From Calothrix sp. PCC 6303 (GTDB taxonomy: Bacteria; Cyanobacteriota; Cyanobacteriia; Cyanobacteriales; Nostocaceae): 64,000 nt of DNA. Position numbers and translations under genes: made by a program. The notes beneath the pieces were generated by a model that made no database searches, had not been told where the DNA came from, and was given only the letters and a program-made list of their open reading frames with translations. The stretch spans positions 5,828,001 to 5,892,000 of the forward strand of contig NC_019751.1 of assembly GCF_000317435.1 (NCBI RefSeq), read 5' to 3'. Of the stretch, positions 6,473 to 16,549 are shown piece after piece. How positions within the stretch are numbered: position 1 is the stretch's first letter; every line of letters starts with the position of its first letter.

Positions 6473-9136
6473 ATGCAAAGTGATAATTCAGAAGTATCTA
6501 TCATTCAAAATCAACCATCACTCCATTGTCAAGATTTTGATATGGCGCTTCGCCATTTTTTTGAAATAGCAGGTGATGCAATTATTATTGCCAATGAAGA
6601 GGAATTTATTGAATGTAATATTGCATCTATCGAGATGTTTAAATGCTTCCAAAAAGAAGATTTTATTGGTAAAAATATTCTAGATTTTTCACCTGAATTT
6701 CAACCCAGTGGCATTTCATCAGAGCAATTATTTGCTCAACATCTTCAAGCTGCTATAACTGATGTCAACTCTGTTTTCGAGTGGCTTAATCAAACTTTGG
6801 ATGGTGCTACCTTCTGGACAGAAATAACTTTAACATCTCATAGAAAAGGTAATAATTTCTTTTTCCAATATGTCATTCGTAATATTGAAAAACTAAAATT
6901 CAAAGAATCTGAATATAACTCAGTTATCAAAATTATTGAAGATGAACTATCCAAAATTAAGCGACGTTTTCAAGATATATCTGAGGCAATAGGGGAATAT
7001 ATTTGGGAGGTGGATAAAAACTTAAAATATACCTTTTTAGCAGGCAAATCTAAATGTGTTAAAGGCTATGAGCCTGAAGAACTACTCGGTCGTTCTCTAG
7101 TGGATTTCATGCCCAAGGAAGACATAGAATTAATTGGAAAAACTTTAAAAGACTCATACATTAACAAAACTAGTTTTAAACTCGAACATCGTAATATAAC
7201 TCCCTATGGAGAAATATTTTGGGAGGAGGTTAACGGTATCCCATTACTGGATGAAAATGAAAATGTCATTGGATTTCGGGGTGTGGGTATGAGTATTAAT
7301 AAGCGCAAACACACAGAAGAAGAATTACGAAAATCGAAAGAAATTTTACAGATAGTTATAGATACAATCCCCCAATCTATTTCTTGGCAAAATCGCAACT
7401 TAGTTTATATGGGGTGTAACCGTAAACTGGCTGTTGCTGTCGGGGTTATTACACCTGAAAAAATTATTGGTAAAACTGATTATCAATTGTCATGTAACTA
7501 TAAAGATGCAGATGCTTTCCGAAAAAATAATAGCCGAATCATGGAAACAGATACACCAGAAATTCATATTATTCAGCAACATCTGCAAGCAGATGGTACA
7601 AAAGTTTGGCTTGATACTAGTAAATTACCACTTCATGATACTAGTGGAAATGTAGTTGGTGTCTTGGTTATTTCTGAAGATATTACGGAACGCAAAAATA
7701 TTGAAGAAGATAAATTAGAATCAGAAATTTTGATTCAACAAAAAGCGCAGCGAGAGAAATTACTTAATTGTATTATTAATCAAATTCGTGGTTCTTTAGA
7801 TTTTGATTATATTCTAAGTACAACTGTAGAAGAAATCCGTGGTTTATTAGAAATTGATTCGTGTCATTTCGCTTGGTACCATCACGAAATTGAAAACCCA
7901 TATTGGGAGGTTGTGAAAGACTCTCATCACCCTGATTTAGCAGATTTTAGCGGTTGCTATCCAATTTCAGAAATAACATCTTTAAGTAACTTGATGTTGG
8001 GGCTAAAAATTCAAAGAATTGATAATGTAGAAATGCTGAAAAACCGGGATTTAAAAGAATTTTTGTTGTCCCTAGGTCACAAATCTTTTTTATCCATTCC
8101 TGGTAAGACCAATTCCGGTGCAATTTGTGCTGTTAGTTGTAGTCATAATCGCTCAGTACGGATGTGGAATGATTTTGAAGTCGAATTATTAGAATCAGTG
8201 ATTTCTCAACTAATGATTGCTTTAAATCAAGCAGAACTTTACCGCCAAAGTCAAATTAAAACACAAGAAACTGAAGAAGCATTAAAAGAATTACAAATTG
8301 CCCAAACACAACTAATTCAAAGCGAAAAAATGTCATCACTTGGGCAACTAGTTGCAGGTGTTGCTCACGAAATTAATAATCCAGTAAATTTTATTCACGG
8401 AAATCTTGCCCCTGCCCGTGAATATACAAAAGATTTACTAAATTTAATTAATGTATATCAAAAACATTACCCCGAACCTGTAAGCGAAGTTCTAAAAATA
8501 CGAGAAGAAATTGATTTTGATTTTGTGGTTGAAGATTTACCAAAATTGCTTACATCAATGAAAGTTGGTACACAACGAATTCGAGAAATTGTTTTAAGCC
8601 TACGCAGTTTTTCTCGACTTGATGAAGCTGAATTTAAACAAGCAGATATTCATGATGGCATTGACAGTACATTAATGATTTTGCAACATCGTCTTAAGGG
8701 TAGAGAATATCTTGCTGGTGTTGAGGTGATTAAACAATATAATCAGTTGCCACTGGTTGAGTGCTATCCTGGGCAATTAAATCAAGTTTTCATGAATATT
8801 ATAGTCAATGCGATTGATGTCTTAGAAGAGAGGTATAACAGTTTATCTGGAACACCGCAAATTCATATATCAACCAAAGTTATTGATCATAATCAAGTTG
8901 AAATTAGTATTAAAGATAATGCTGGAGGAATGCCCGAAGTTGTTTGTAAAAGGTTATTTGATCCATTTTTTACAACTAAACCAGTCGGGAAAGGTACGGG
9001 AATGGGTTTATCAATTAGCTATCAGATTATTACCGAACGTCATCATGGACAATTAATATGTATTTCTACCGAAGGTATTAGTTCGGAATTTATCATTAAA
9101 ATTCCCGTGCGACAGCAAGTGACCACTGCAAGATAA
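6473..9136 (+). CDS. Hybrid-sensing histidine kinase (PAS-PAS-PAS-GAF-HisKA-HATPase)
   Basis: A soluble sensor kinase of 887 residues with no obvious membrane segments. Three PAS-like regions occupy roughly residues 25-140, 165-285 and 290-410, each ending in a linker such as ITERKN. A GAF domain (about 430-590) and a short coiled coil (KELQIAQTQLIQSEK) follow. The HisKA domain is SLGQLVAGVAHEINNP with phosphoacceptor His632. The ATPase motifs are NQVFMNIIVNAIDVL (N), DNAGGMP (G1), FDPFFTTKP (F) and GKGTGMGLSIS (G2). All are intact. The ATG at 6473 is preferred to a TTG at 6461. No response regulator is adjacent, so its partner and signal are unknown. Confidence 0.9.
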   Translation: MQSDNSEVSIIQNQPSLHCQDFDMALRHFFEIAGDAIIIANEEEFIECNIASIEMFKCFQKEDFIGKNILDFSPEFQPSGISSEQLFAQHLQAAITDVNSVFEWLNQTLDGATFWTEITLTSHRKGNNFFFQYVIRNIEKLKFKESEYNSVIKIIEDELSKIKRRFQDISEAIGEYIWEVDKNLKYTFLAGKSKCVKGYEPEELLGRSLVDFMPKEDIELIGKTLKDSYINKTSFKLEHRNITPYGEIFWEEVNGIPLLDENENVIGFRGVGMSINKRKHTEEELRKSKEILQIVIDTIPQSISWQNRNLVYMGCNRKLAVAVGVITPEKIIGKTDYQLSCNYKDADAFRKNNSRIMETDTPEIHIIQQHLQADGTKVWLDTSKLPLHDTSGNVVGVLVISEDITERKNIEEDKLESEILIQQKAQREKLLNCIINQIRGSLDFDYILSTTVEEIRGLLEIDSCHFAWYHHEIENPYWEVVKDSHHPDLADFSGCYPISEITSLSNLMLGLKIQRIDNVEMLKNRDLKEFLLSLGHKSFLSIPGKTNSGAICAVSCSHNRSVRMWNDFEVELLESVISQLMIALNQAELYRQSQIKTQETEEALKELQIAQTQLIQSEKMSSLGQLVAGVAHEINNPVNFIHGNLAPAREYTKDLLNLINVYQKHYPEPVSEVLKIREEIDFDFVVEDLPKLLTSMKVGTQRIREIVLSLRSFSRLDEAEFKQADIHDGIDSTLMILQHRLKGREYLAGVEVIKQYNQLPLVECYPGQLNQVFMNIIVNAIDVLEERYNSLSGTPQIHISTKVIDHNQVEISIKDNAGGMPEVVCKRLFDPFFTTKPVGKGTGMGLSISYQIITERHHGQLICISTEGISSEFIIKIPVRQQVTTAR

Positions 9137-9251
9137 AGGTACAATTTTCCGGTAGTATCAGGTTGAAGTGTGAATATTCGAGTATGTATCAAAAATGTAT
9201 AATCCAGAACATTAAATGGATTATTTAAGCAAAATTTCCTATTGATTAGCT

Positions 9252-9500
9252 GTGACTGATAAGTTTCCCCAAAAGTCATCTCAAAATTGGCATCTTGATT
9301 CCGCAGCTAGCCATGAGGGATATAATCATGCAGCACCCTTAGCACCTCTGAAGGATCGTGACTGGTTAGCTTTGATAATATTATTTGATAGACAAGACGG
9401 TGATGAAATCGAAGCTGAGGTTATGTCAAAACTAAGTTTGATGGTTCCTGAACCTTCTTGGGATGAAGATCCCTTCGACTTTCTGGGTGAGTTTCTCTAG
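9252..9500 (+). CDS. Small acidic conserved-looking hypothetical protein
   Basis: An 82-residue ORF from GTG 9252. I do not recognise a named family. The C-terminal half is well formed (DRDWLALIILFDRQDGDEIE, then LSLMVPEPSWDEDPFDFLGEFL) and strongly acidic, with little low-complexity sequence, which argues for a real gene. There is no signal peptide and no cysteine. It follows the histidine kinase by about 115 bp on the same strand and converges on the SagB-type gene. The ribosome-binding site is weak, so the start is uncertain. Confidence 0.55.
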   Translation: MTDKFPQKSSQNWHLDSAASHEGYNHAAPLAPLKDRDWLALIILFDRQDGDEIEAEVMSKLSLMVPEPSWDEDPFDFLGEFL

Positions 9501-9562
9501 TGTGTTCAGTAGGAAAAACTAGATGACAAAAGCTATATTTTGGCACAAAAATTCCGATACTT

Positions 9563-11095
9563 TTATCTTTGTCTTCCTAGAGTTGTAATATACAAAACAG
9601 CTTCATCAATAGGAATGCCTAAGACTTCATTCACTTTGTCATCAAAAAATCCACCAATTCCACTTACACCAATACTTAGACGAGTAGCCGCTAAATTCAG
9701 CTTTTGTCCTAAATGCCCAGCATCCATATGCAAATAGCGGTAAACTCGATCGCCATATTGATGGACAGCTGCCCTTAAATCTGCCGTATGAAAAATTACA
9801 GCGGAGGCATCACGACCTAGTTCTTGTCCTAAGCAGAGAAAATGTAACTCTCTACGAAAGTTTTTAAAGCGAATTTGACGTAATTCTTGAGCTTTGGGTG
9901 CATAGTAGTAGCAGCCAGTTTCCAAGCCTTCGACTCCAGAAGTGACAATAAAGGTTTGGATCAGGTTTAGGTCAAAATAGTCAGGGCAAATATCTAATCC
10001 TTGGTCTAGATAATGTTCCGATTGATACGTAAAATCCAACAGTGATTTTAGTTCATCAAGGGTTAAATCATCGCCACTGTAAGCCCTAGTAGAACGACGT
10101 TTGAGAATTGTACTTTCCAGTTTATCTAACTTTTCTCCCCAATCAATCTGCGTAGTTTGAGTGGCAAATTTCTGACAGAAAGGAAAGTTATATTTATCTT
10201 CGATAGATTTTTCTTGTTTAATCTCTGGGAGATTAAGTTTACCAGTTGTTCCCGGCTGAATTTGTGTCATCCGGTGAAAGTACGGGAGTAGTTCACCATC
10301 AGGGAGATGAGGATATTCGGTTTCGGTTGCAGAAGGTAAAGCGGTGCGTCCGGTGGGTAAATTTTGATTAATATCGAGTAAATCGGCTAGAGGCAAAACA
10401 GCGATCGCGCTTTCTTGTTGAGGGTCAATATACAGCATTTCATCTACAGCTTGATCAATAAATCCGCCGATTAAATGGGGGCGATAATCACTAATAGCTG
10501 CTGCCAACTCAATATTACCTAGCAAATGTCCTGTATCTAAGAAAATTCGCCGATATGCACGATCTTCATAACGCCATGCAGAACGGTAGAAAACTGATGT
10601 AATTACCAAAGCTATTTGAGTATTTTCTAAAGAAGGATGCCAAAAACAAGCTTCCTGCAAATTTTGCCAAACATTACTTTCCCAAAAATGCATCAGGGAA
10701 TGGGTTCGACACTGATAATTATAAAGACCGGGTGGTAGTAAAGGCGTACCCTTAGAAACCAAATAAATTTCAGCTGGATATAAACCGCCAGCACTGGGAG
10801 ATGAACGTAAATACACGGTATTTCCCATCGACGGCATTCTCGCAGTTAATCCGTAGCTGCAAAATAGCAATCGTGACAATCTCCGCCACCATTGCCCATC
10901 AGGGTTATTCGCAAATGCTTCTGGTGCTTCTTGAATATAAGACTTTAAATCAAACGTCGCACCTATTTTATATTCTTTAAACGGAACTGGTTGTTTTGAC
11001 CAGTCCAAACTTTGACTTCTAGAGGCGATGGTTTCTGGATCATACTTCGTTCGTTCATGGTAGTGCTGGGCAATAGATTGGTGCAGTTCTGGCAT
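9563..11095 (-). CDS. SagB-type tandem nitroreductase/dehydrogenase
   Basis: The 510-residue protein has two nitroreductase-fold halves. The N-terminal half contains LRSSPSAGGLYPAEIYLV (about residues 92-110), the SagB/ThcOx flavin-site signature, and YRRIFLDTGHLLGNIELAA. The C-terminal half contains LKRRSTRAYSGDDLTLDEL (about 320-340), then YRYLHMDAGHLGQKLNLAA and GIGGFFDDKVNEVLGI. Such proteins are FMN-dependent dehydrogenases; SagB members oxidise azoline rings in peptide natural products. No YcaO cyclodehydratase, precursor peptide or exporter lies nearby, so a stand-alone role is likely here. The ATG at 11095 matches the MPELHQSIAQHYHERTKY start. Confidence 0.85.
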   Translation of the reverse strand: MPELHQSIAQHYHERTKYDPETIASRSQSLDWSKQPVPFKEYKIGATFDLKSYIQEAPEAFANNPDGQWWRRLSRLLFCSYGLTARMPSMGNTVYLRSSPSAGGLYPAEIYLVSKGTPLLPPGLYNYQCRTHSLMHFWESNVWQNLQEACFWHPSLENTQIALVITSVFYRSAWRYEDRAYRRIFLDTGHLLGNIELAAAISDYRPHLIGGFIDQAVDEMLYIDPQQESAIAVLPLADLLDINQNLPTGRTALPSATETEYPHLPDGELLPYFHRMTQIQPGTTGKLNLPEIKQEKSIEDKYNFPFCQKFATQTTQIDWGEKLDKLESTILKRRSTRAYSGDDLTLDELKSLLDFTYQSEHYLDQGLDICPDYFDLNLIQTFIVTSGVEGLETGCYYYAPKAQELRQIRFKNFRRELHFLCLGQELGRDASAVIFHTADLRAAVHQYGDRVYRYLHMDAGHLGQKLNLAATRLSIGVSGIGGFFDDKVNEVLGIPIDEAVLYITTLGRQR

Positions 11096-11591
11096 GGGAG
11101 GATAAATACGCTTCTGTTAAATCAGTGAACAGTGAACAGTGGACAGTTATCACAGTTTGAGTTGCGGATTTAAGACAGGAAAAAGTGACACAGTGAGCCT
11201 GTTGAATTGCTTAGTAACCACCCCAACTAAAACCCGCTACTTTTAAACGTGGGAGATTCAGACTCCCAACTGATAACTGACAACTGATAACTGATAACTG
11301 TTAAATATCTTGGCATTCCTCGGTGCCATCATTTAGTCATTATGGGTACAATATTTGGAATCTACATAATTCTACGCTCAAAAATAAAATTAATTCATAT
11401 ATTGGAAACTATTAGTTCCGTAAATCGATCTAATCTTTGTAAAAATATCACGTATAAATTTTTCATTCTCAGTATAAACAACCGCTAACTTCAAGTAGAA
11501 GTTGACCAACCACTAGAGACAGATTGTCACGCTCACTGCTATCTTAAGTTGGAGGAAATTGCAACTTTTTCTTTGAGATAGATATAACTTC
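11096..11591. repeat. Spacer with short tandemly repeated repeats (STRRs)
   Basis: Two 7-bp repeat tracts are seen: GTGAACA GTGAACA GTGGACA GTTATCA around 11126-11153, and CTGATAA CTGACAA CTGATAA CTGATAA around 11270-11298. The tracts are partly complementary (CAGTTATCA versus TGATAACTG) and could pair. Such heptameric repeats are typical of heterocystous cyanobacterial spacers. The right part (11300-11591) presumably carries the pyrH promoter; GGAGG occurs at about 11551 but is too far from the start to be its ribosome-binding site. Confidence 0.7.
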
Positions 11592-12320
11592 ATGGGTAGA
11601 AATTACCGAAGGGTTTTACTTAAACTAAGCGGTGAAGCCTTAATGGGCAACATGGGCTATGGCATTGACCCCGAAGTGGTCAAGGAAATAGCACAAGAGG
11701 TAGCAGAGGTAGTAGCCACAGGTGTTGAAATTGCCATCGTTGTTGGCGGTGGAAATATTTTTCGCGGAGTTAAAGCTGCATCAGCAGGAATGGATCGGGC
11801 AAACGCTGACTACATCGGCATGATTGCTACGGTAATGAATGCCATGACGCTACAAGACTCCTTAGAACAGATTAATATCGAGACGCGAGTACAAACTGCG
11901 ATCGCTATGCAAGAATTAGCTGAACCTTACATTCGCCGCAAAGCGATTCGTCACCTAGAAAAGGGGCGGGTGGTGATTTTTGGCGCTGGTTCAGGTAATC
12001 CTTTTTTCACTACTGATACTGCTGCGGCATTACGTGCTGCGGAAATCGAAGCCGAGGTGATTTTTAAAGCCACCAAAGTAGACGGTATCTATGATGCTGA
12101 TCCGATGGAGGTTCCCGATGCCAGACGTTACAATACTTTAACTTATAACCATGTTCTAGCAAAAGATTTACGGGTAATGGATAGCACTGCTATTGCTCTA
12201 TGCAAAGAAAACAATATCCCCATTTTAGTTTTTGACCTCACCGTCAGGGGTAACATCAAGCGTGCAGTTATGGGAGAATCGATTGGCACGCTTGTGGGAG
12301 GTTCCTGTGAAATTAGCTGA
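11592..12320 (+). CDS. pyrH: UMP kinase
   Basis: UMP kinase converts UMP to UDP in pyrimidine synthesis, as a hexamer of the amino-acid-kinase fold. The protein has 242 residues, the usual length. Motifs are [14 protein letters not shown] (residues 6-19), [13 protein letters not shown] (about 48-60), the [19 protein letters not shown] nucleotide and UMP loop (about 133-151) and [13 protein letters not shown] (about 161-173). It overlaps the frr start by 14 bp, so pyrH-frr are translationally coupled, the standard bacterial arrangement. Confidence 0.97.
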   Translation: MGRNYRRVLLKLSGEALMGNMGYGIDPEVVKEIAQEVAEVVATGVEIAIVVGGGNIFRGVKAASAGMDRANADYIGMIATVMNAMTLQDSLEQINIETRVQTAIAMQELAEPYIRRKAIRHLEKGRVVIFGAGSGNPFFTTDTAAALRAAEIEAEVIFKATKVDGIYDADPMEVPDARRYNTLTYNHVLAKDLRVMDSTAIALCKENNIPILVFDLTVRGNIKRAVMGESIGTLVGGSCEIS

Positions 12321-12855
12321 AGCTGAGAGTACGATGCAAAAGACTGTAGAGGCAACTTTGCGGGCTTTTAACACAATTCGCACTGGTCGCGCCAATTCCA
12401 GCCTACTTGATAAAGTGACGGTGGAGTATTATGGCACGCCAACACCTTTAAAATCGCTGGTTAACATCAGCACACCCGATGCTACAACTATCTTGATTCA
12501 ACCCTATGATAAAAGTAGCCTCAATGCGGTGGAAAAGGCAATTTCATTATCTGATGTGGGATTAACCCCCAGTAATGACGGTTCGGTGATTAGATTAAAT
12601 ATTCCACCACTAACTAGCGATCGCCGTAAAGAGTTTGTCAAACTTGCTGCCAAATACGCTGAAGAGGGACGGGTGGCTATTCGTAATATCCGCCGAGATA
12701 CTGTAGATGCAATTCGGAAACAAGAGAAAGCTGGGGAAATGTCGGAAGATGAATCCCGCGATCAGCAAGACAAATTACAAAAACTCACCGATAAATACAA
12801 TGCCAAAATTAGTGAGTTGCTAGTAGAAAAAGAAAAGGACATTACAACTGTCTGA
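12307..12855 (+). CDS. frr: Ribosome recycling factor
   Basis: RRF splits post-termination ribosomes with EF-G. The GTG at 12307 ([22 protein letters not shown]) is chosen because TGGGAGG lies at an ideal distance inside the pyrH end, and the product of 182 residues has family length; the longer frame from 12232 is out of character. Conserved features are [25 protein letters not shown], the [17 protein letters not shown] hinge and the [16 protein letters not shown] helix. A terminator follows at 12978-13021. Confidence 0.96.
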   Translation: MKLAEAESTMQKTVEATLRAFNTIRTGRANSSLLDKVTVEYYGTPTPLKSLVNISTPDATTILIQPYDKSSLNAVEKAISLSDVGLTPSNDGSVIRLNIPPLTSDRRKEFVKLAAKYAEEGRVAIRNIRRDTVDAIRKQEKAGEMSEDESRDQQDKLQKLTDKYNAKISELLVEKEKDITTV

Positions 12856-12977
12856 TAATTCAGCTTCTTAGAAGTCTCGCAAAAATAACTGCACAAATTG
12901 AATGGGAAACAGCCTACAAGCTTTACTTCTCAATTAAAAGGGTTCAAATGATTTTTGGATGATGCCTGAGAGCAGTT

Positions 12978-13021
12978 AAAACGGGAAATTGTCAAACTAT
13001 TGTTGACTTTTTCCCGTTTTT
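12978..13021 (+). terminator. Terminator of the pyrH-frr unit
   Basis: AAAACGGGAAA (12978-12988) pairs with TTTCCCGTTTT (about 13010-13020), with an inner GTCAA/TTGAC pairing, and ends in a T-run. Confidence 0.75.
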
Positions 13022-13315
13022 GCCTTCTTATCATGTCTCAAAGCTAAAAACTGAGAAATTTTGCCAATCTGGTCAATCAAAAGCCAGATAATGGTGTTAA
13101 ATAAGTCATGGCTTCACGTAAGCAAATAAAATATATTTACGGATGAATTTGAGTTACCAAGAATAAAGATTTAGATCAGTACCACTAAACTGTAAATGCG
13201 TAGCTTACGTGGCAGTTCCAAATTAACCTAGATTATTTACGGAATTTTTCAATTATCTATCCGTAAAATCCCCGGATTTCCTAGTAAACGAGTTGAGGAG
13301 CAATCATTCAGCCTT
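13022..13315. other. Spacer upstream of the GGR-family gene
   Basis: No gene seen. GAGGAG about 20 bases before the ATG at 13316 is the only ribosome-binding-like sequence; it is farther away than usual. Confidence 0.4.
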
Positions 13316-14431
13316 ATGTATGACTGTATAATTGTCGGTGCCGGACCAGCGGGTGGCAGCGCCGCGTATCATTTAGCCAAACGTGGACATTCAGTATTAA
13401 TTCTAGAAAAGGAATCTTTACCTCGATATAAGCCCTGTGGAGGTGGAGTGTCACCTGCGATCGCGCAATGGTTTGATTTTGACTTTAGCCCTGCAATTTC
13501 AGTCAAAGCTGACACCATTCGCTGTACTTGGAATATGGAAGATCCAGTTTCGGTGAAACTAGAAACTCCCGAACCCGTATGGATGGTGCGCCGTGATGTA
13601 TTTGACCATTTCTTAGTCCAGCAAGCACAAAAACAAGGTGCTGAACTCCGTGATAACACTGAAGTTACTGGAATTGAATTTAAAAGCGATCATTGGCAAG
13701 TTAATACCGCAAATGGTCCCATCACCGGGAAATATATAATTGCTGCTGATGGTGCCAAAGGTCCAATGGCGAAATGGCTTGGTTTCAAAGAGCGTAAGCG
13801 CCGTCTAGCTGCGGCTTTAGAAGCCGAAGCTGTTGCCACAGTTCCCAACACCAACATCATCGATTTTGAGTTCGGAATGGTCAAAAATGGCTATGTCTGG
13901 AACTTTCCCAAAGCCGATGGTTACTCAATTGGTGTCGGTACTTTTATCGGTGGTGAACCCCAAGATTTTAAAAAGATTTTGGATGAATATGGTAAAAGTT
14001 TTGGCTTGAATATCAGTTCTTGCAAACAGTATGGTCATGCTTTGTGTTTGTGGAATGGTGAACAAACTCTCCATACCCAAAATGCTGTTTTAGCTGGTGA
14101 AGCTGCTTGTGTGGTTGACCCGATGACAGCAGAAGGAATTCGTCCTTCTATCTATAGTGGAATTAAAGCCTCGGAAGCTATTGATCAAGCTTTAGGTGGT
14201 AATCCTGGTGCCTTGAAAAACTACTCAGACATTATGAATGATGAATGGGGTAGTGATATGGCATGGGCAGCAAAAATTGCTGGTTTATTCTACCGCTTTC
14301 CTAAAGTTGGTTATAAGGTCGGGATTAAGCGTCCTTCCGGTCCTCAATTGATGGGTAAAATCCTCTGTGGACAGTTACGGTATGGAGATGTAGCAGGTAG
14401 GGCAATTAAGCGTCTAACTCCTTTTGGTTAG
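13316..14431 (+). CDS. Geranylgeranyl reductase-family FAD oxidoreductase
   Basis: The 371-residue flavoprotein has an N-terminal Rossmann motif (IIVGAGPAGGSAAYHLAKRGHSVLILEK, residues 5-32), the family LPRYKPCGGGVSP segment (about 37-49), and the second FAD motif VLAGEAACVVDPMTAEGIRPS (about 260-280). It belongs to the geranylgeranyl-reductase/ChlP superfamily that hydrogenates prenyl chains. It lacks the ChlP-type N-terminus and is shorter than ChlP (about 400), so it is a paralogue, perhaps acting on other isoprenoid substrates; that is inference. It is monocistronic, with a strong hairpin just downstream. Confidence 0.85.
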   Translation: MYDCIIVGAGPAGGSAAYHLAKRGHSVLILEKESLPRYKPCGGGVSPAIAQWFDFDFSPAISVKADTIRCTWNMEDPVSVKLETPEPVWMVRRDVFDHFLVQQAQKQGAELRDNTEVTGIEFKSDHWQVNTANGPITGKYIIAADGAKGPMAKWLGFKERKRRLAAALEAEAVATVPNTNIIDFEFGMVKNGYVWNFPKADGYSIGVGTFIGGEPQDFKKILDEYGKSFGLNISSCKQYGHALCLWNGEQTLHTQNAVLAGEAACVVDPMTAEGIRPSIYSGIKASEAIDQALGGNPGALKNYSDIMNDEWGSDMAWAAKIAGLFYRFPKVGYKVGIKRPSGPQLMGKILCGQLRYGDVAGRAIKRLTPFG

Positions 14432-14478
14432 AATTTTGGTTAGAAATATTTGCGGGAAAATTTAGTTTGGCAAAAAAA

Positions 14479-14519
14479 ATATCAGGTTGTTTATCTCAAG
14501 CAAACAACCTGATATTTTT
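14479..14519 (+). terminator. Strong intrinsic terminator
   Basis: ATATCAGGTTGTTT (14479-14492) pairs perfectly with AAACAACCTGATAT (14502-14515), followed by TTTT. An A-run on the left makes it potentially bidirectional. Confidence 0.85.
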
Positions 14520-14812
14520 GCTTTATACAAAAGCAAAGTCTCAAAAAATCTACATTTAGACCATCACTGAAAAGAAGCGGTATACACAATTGCAATAGCT
14601 TCCGTTTTGAGTAAGCAATTATACTTTAACAGCGAGTTGAGCGCAGCTAATCACTTAGCTCTATTCTGATGTATCGAGGGTTATTTCGAGTTGATTTTAC
14701 TTCATCTCTAAGGTGGCAAGCATGAATTTAAAGCAGTTAGATTGATTGGGACGTAGCTTTATCCCAAACATCTTAACTTCTATTATTTAGTTACCACCTC
14801 TATTTACCAAAT
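14520..14812. other. Spacer between convergent genes
   Basis: No ORF or clear hairpin is seen beyond the terminator. It separates the plus-strand GGR-family gene from the 3' end of the cyAbrB gene. Confidence 0.4.
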
Positions 14813-15244
14813 TTACTCATCTTCATCTTCATCATCTTCATCTGCTTCTAAGTCAAGATCTCCACCTAACCTTTTGTCAGCGTCAACTTGAATCAAATGA
14901 ATATGCTTATATCCCAGCTTAATTTCAAATTCGTCACCAGATTTTAAGCCCATTGCCTTGGTATAGGTTGCACCAATTACAATTTGCCCATTTTGATGAA
15001 CGCTAACCCGATATGTCGGTTCACGACCCCGACCATCTTTTGGTGCTTCAGGACTTAAAGGAATCCCTCTTGCTGAAAGCAAAGCATCATAAAAATCCGT
15101 TAGATTTACTCTAACTTGACCACCTTTTGTAGTGGTGTAATAACCACACTGCTTTGCCCGTTCCCGGCGAGGTAAGTTAGAAAGTTCTTTTACCTTCGCA
15201 AGCAGTGATTTTCCAGTTAATGGTGCAGTTGCAGTCTCACTCAT
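14813..15244 (-). CDS. cyAbrB transcriptional regulator
   Basis: This 143-residue cyanobacterial AbrB-type DNA-binding protein is a global regulator of carbon and nitrogen genes and, in heterocystous species, of genes such as ftsZ and sodB. The N-terminal region LTGKSLLAKVKELSNLPRRERAKQCGYYTTTK is the cyanobacteria-specific part. The SpoVT/AbrB-like DNA-binding segment is C-terminal here (TYRVSVHQNGQIVIGATYTKAMGLKSGDEFEIKLG, about residues 75-110), the reverse of Bacillus AbrB. The tail is nearly all Asp/Glu. Which of the two cyAbrB clades it belongs to is not certain. The start is the ATG at 15244. Confidence 0.92.
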   Translation of the reverse strand: MSETATAPLTGKSLLAKVKELSNLPRRERAKQCGYYTTTKGGQVRVNLTDFYDALLSARGIPLSPEAPKDGRGREPTYRVSVHQNGQIVIGATYTKAMGLKSGDEFEIKLGYKHIHLIQVDADKRLGGDLDLEADEDDEDEDE

Positions 15245-15856
15245 TATGCTCTCAATATCCTTACTATCTCCAAATGTTTAAACCAATGTTGTTGCCATGA
15301 CATGGTTTTTCGACATCTGCACAAGGGCTGTCAATACCCTAAATTAAAGGGAAAATTCCTAATCGCAGCAATCCCACATCTTTTGCTATGAGATGGCTTA
15401 ATAGGATTTGATTTCGCTCATTCGATGGTAATTTTAACGATTATTTACCATCTAAAACGAAATATTTTTATTTATTGACCCAATGTAACAGTGCCATTTT
15501 CAGCAAGCTTGACAATTCTTAGAACTTCTACAACTCTAAGTCAGTTGTAAAACTTTGAAATTGCAGGTTTTTACTTTCAGCACTTGCCTTTATTGCTTCT
15601 GAGTCTATGGATTTTACCCAATGACACACTTCAGCTTTAGGCTGCATAGTATTATCGCCATGTTGTATGAGTATACAACCTTTTATTGCTTGATGTTAAA
15701 GATGTGTAAAATCACATCTGGTGAAGATTACAAAGAACAAAAGTAATGTTAGCCGCAGTTGTACGGCATTTTTTACTGGTTTTGTGGCTTTGTAATTTTC
15801 TATTAAATACTAGCATGGACTAATAATAGCAAAATAATTGTTTAATTTTGAATTAA
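15245..15856. other. Upstream region of cyAbrB, gene-free
   Basis: No credible ORF. The region probably holds the cyAbrB promoter and a long leader, but no operator palindrome was recognised. Confidence 0.4.
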
Positions 15857-16120
15857 ACTTGTGATTACACTTTATCTCAAAATATCGGTTGTTGGGATCA
15901 GGATTATGCAGATGCTTTTGTCAAAATTCATTTAATTTCGGCAGATGGTTTTGGTGAGAGTTACAAATATCAGTTATCGATAGAGAGATTTTCTTGCTCA
16001 TCATCATATTTAACAATTCTATATATCCAAAACCCTCGGCATTACCATTCCTTCTACAGATTTGACGATGAAGGTAGATGGGATAAGGGTAAATTAGTTG
16101 AGGATAATTCTGTTTTTTGA
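15857..16120 (+). pseudogene. Startless coding remnant, unknown family
   Basis: A frame open from 15857 to TGA 16118-16120 encodes 87 residues that look like real protein (DQDYADAFVKIHLIS, ESYKYQLSIERFS, NPRHYHSFYRFDDEGRWDKG), with balanced charge and aromatics. No ATG, GTG or TTG lies in frame upstream before a stop, so the 5' end seems lost. I do not recognise the family. It lies in a 1.4-kb spacer and is followed by another damaged frame at 16282-16457, suggesting a decaying gene or gene pair. Confidence 0.45.
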
Positions 16121-16281
16121 GCAGGTAATGTCCCTTGAGTTCTGTAAAATCCCGAAAATGTCAAAACAAGTGGCTATGGGTAAGTGGGAGAAATACTAAT
16201 TTTCGTAAATTTTTTGATCTGTACAAGTACATCAATCTGACTTAAAACTCAAGTAGCTTATAGTAGCCTGTCAAAATTAAA

Positions 16282-16457
16282 ATGGTCTTTTGTTGGAGAT
16301 CCGAAGTTTTAGGTGTTTATAGGATTGCTGGACGTGTGGATAAACATCAAAATAAAATTCACAGATACAAGGTAGTGAATATCGGGGTTATGGGTGGAGA
16401 CCTTATTATGCTTTAGACAAAATTGCTAATGCAACAGTTCTCGAAGTGAGATTTTAA
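16282..16457 (+). pseudogene. Frameshifted small gene, unknown family
   Basis: From ATG 16282 the frame reads MVFCWRSEVLGVYRIAGRVD and on through IHRYKVV, then goes out of register near 16376. In the next frame (from GAA 16377) it continues EYRGYGWRPYYALDKIANAT and VLEVRF to TAA 16455-16457. A one-base deletion would explain this; repaired, the product would be about 58 residues. Uninterrupted downstream of the shift, the second half looks coding. Family unknown. Confidence 0.4.
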
Positions 16458-16549
16458 TGGTTATCCTGGTATCAGTTTAGGTTTGATTAGCTAGCTATGG
16501 AAGTTCTGATGTTTAATTTGAGAGTAACAAAAGGTAAGTTAGGGGTAGT

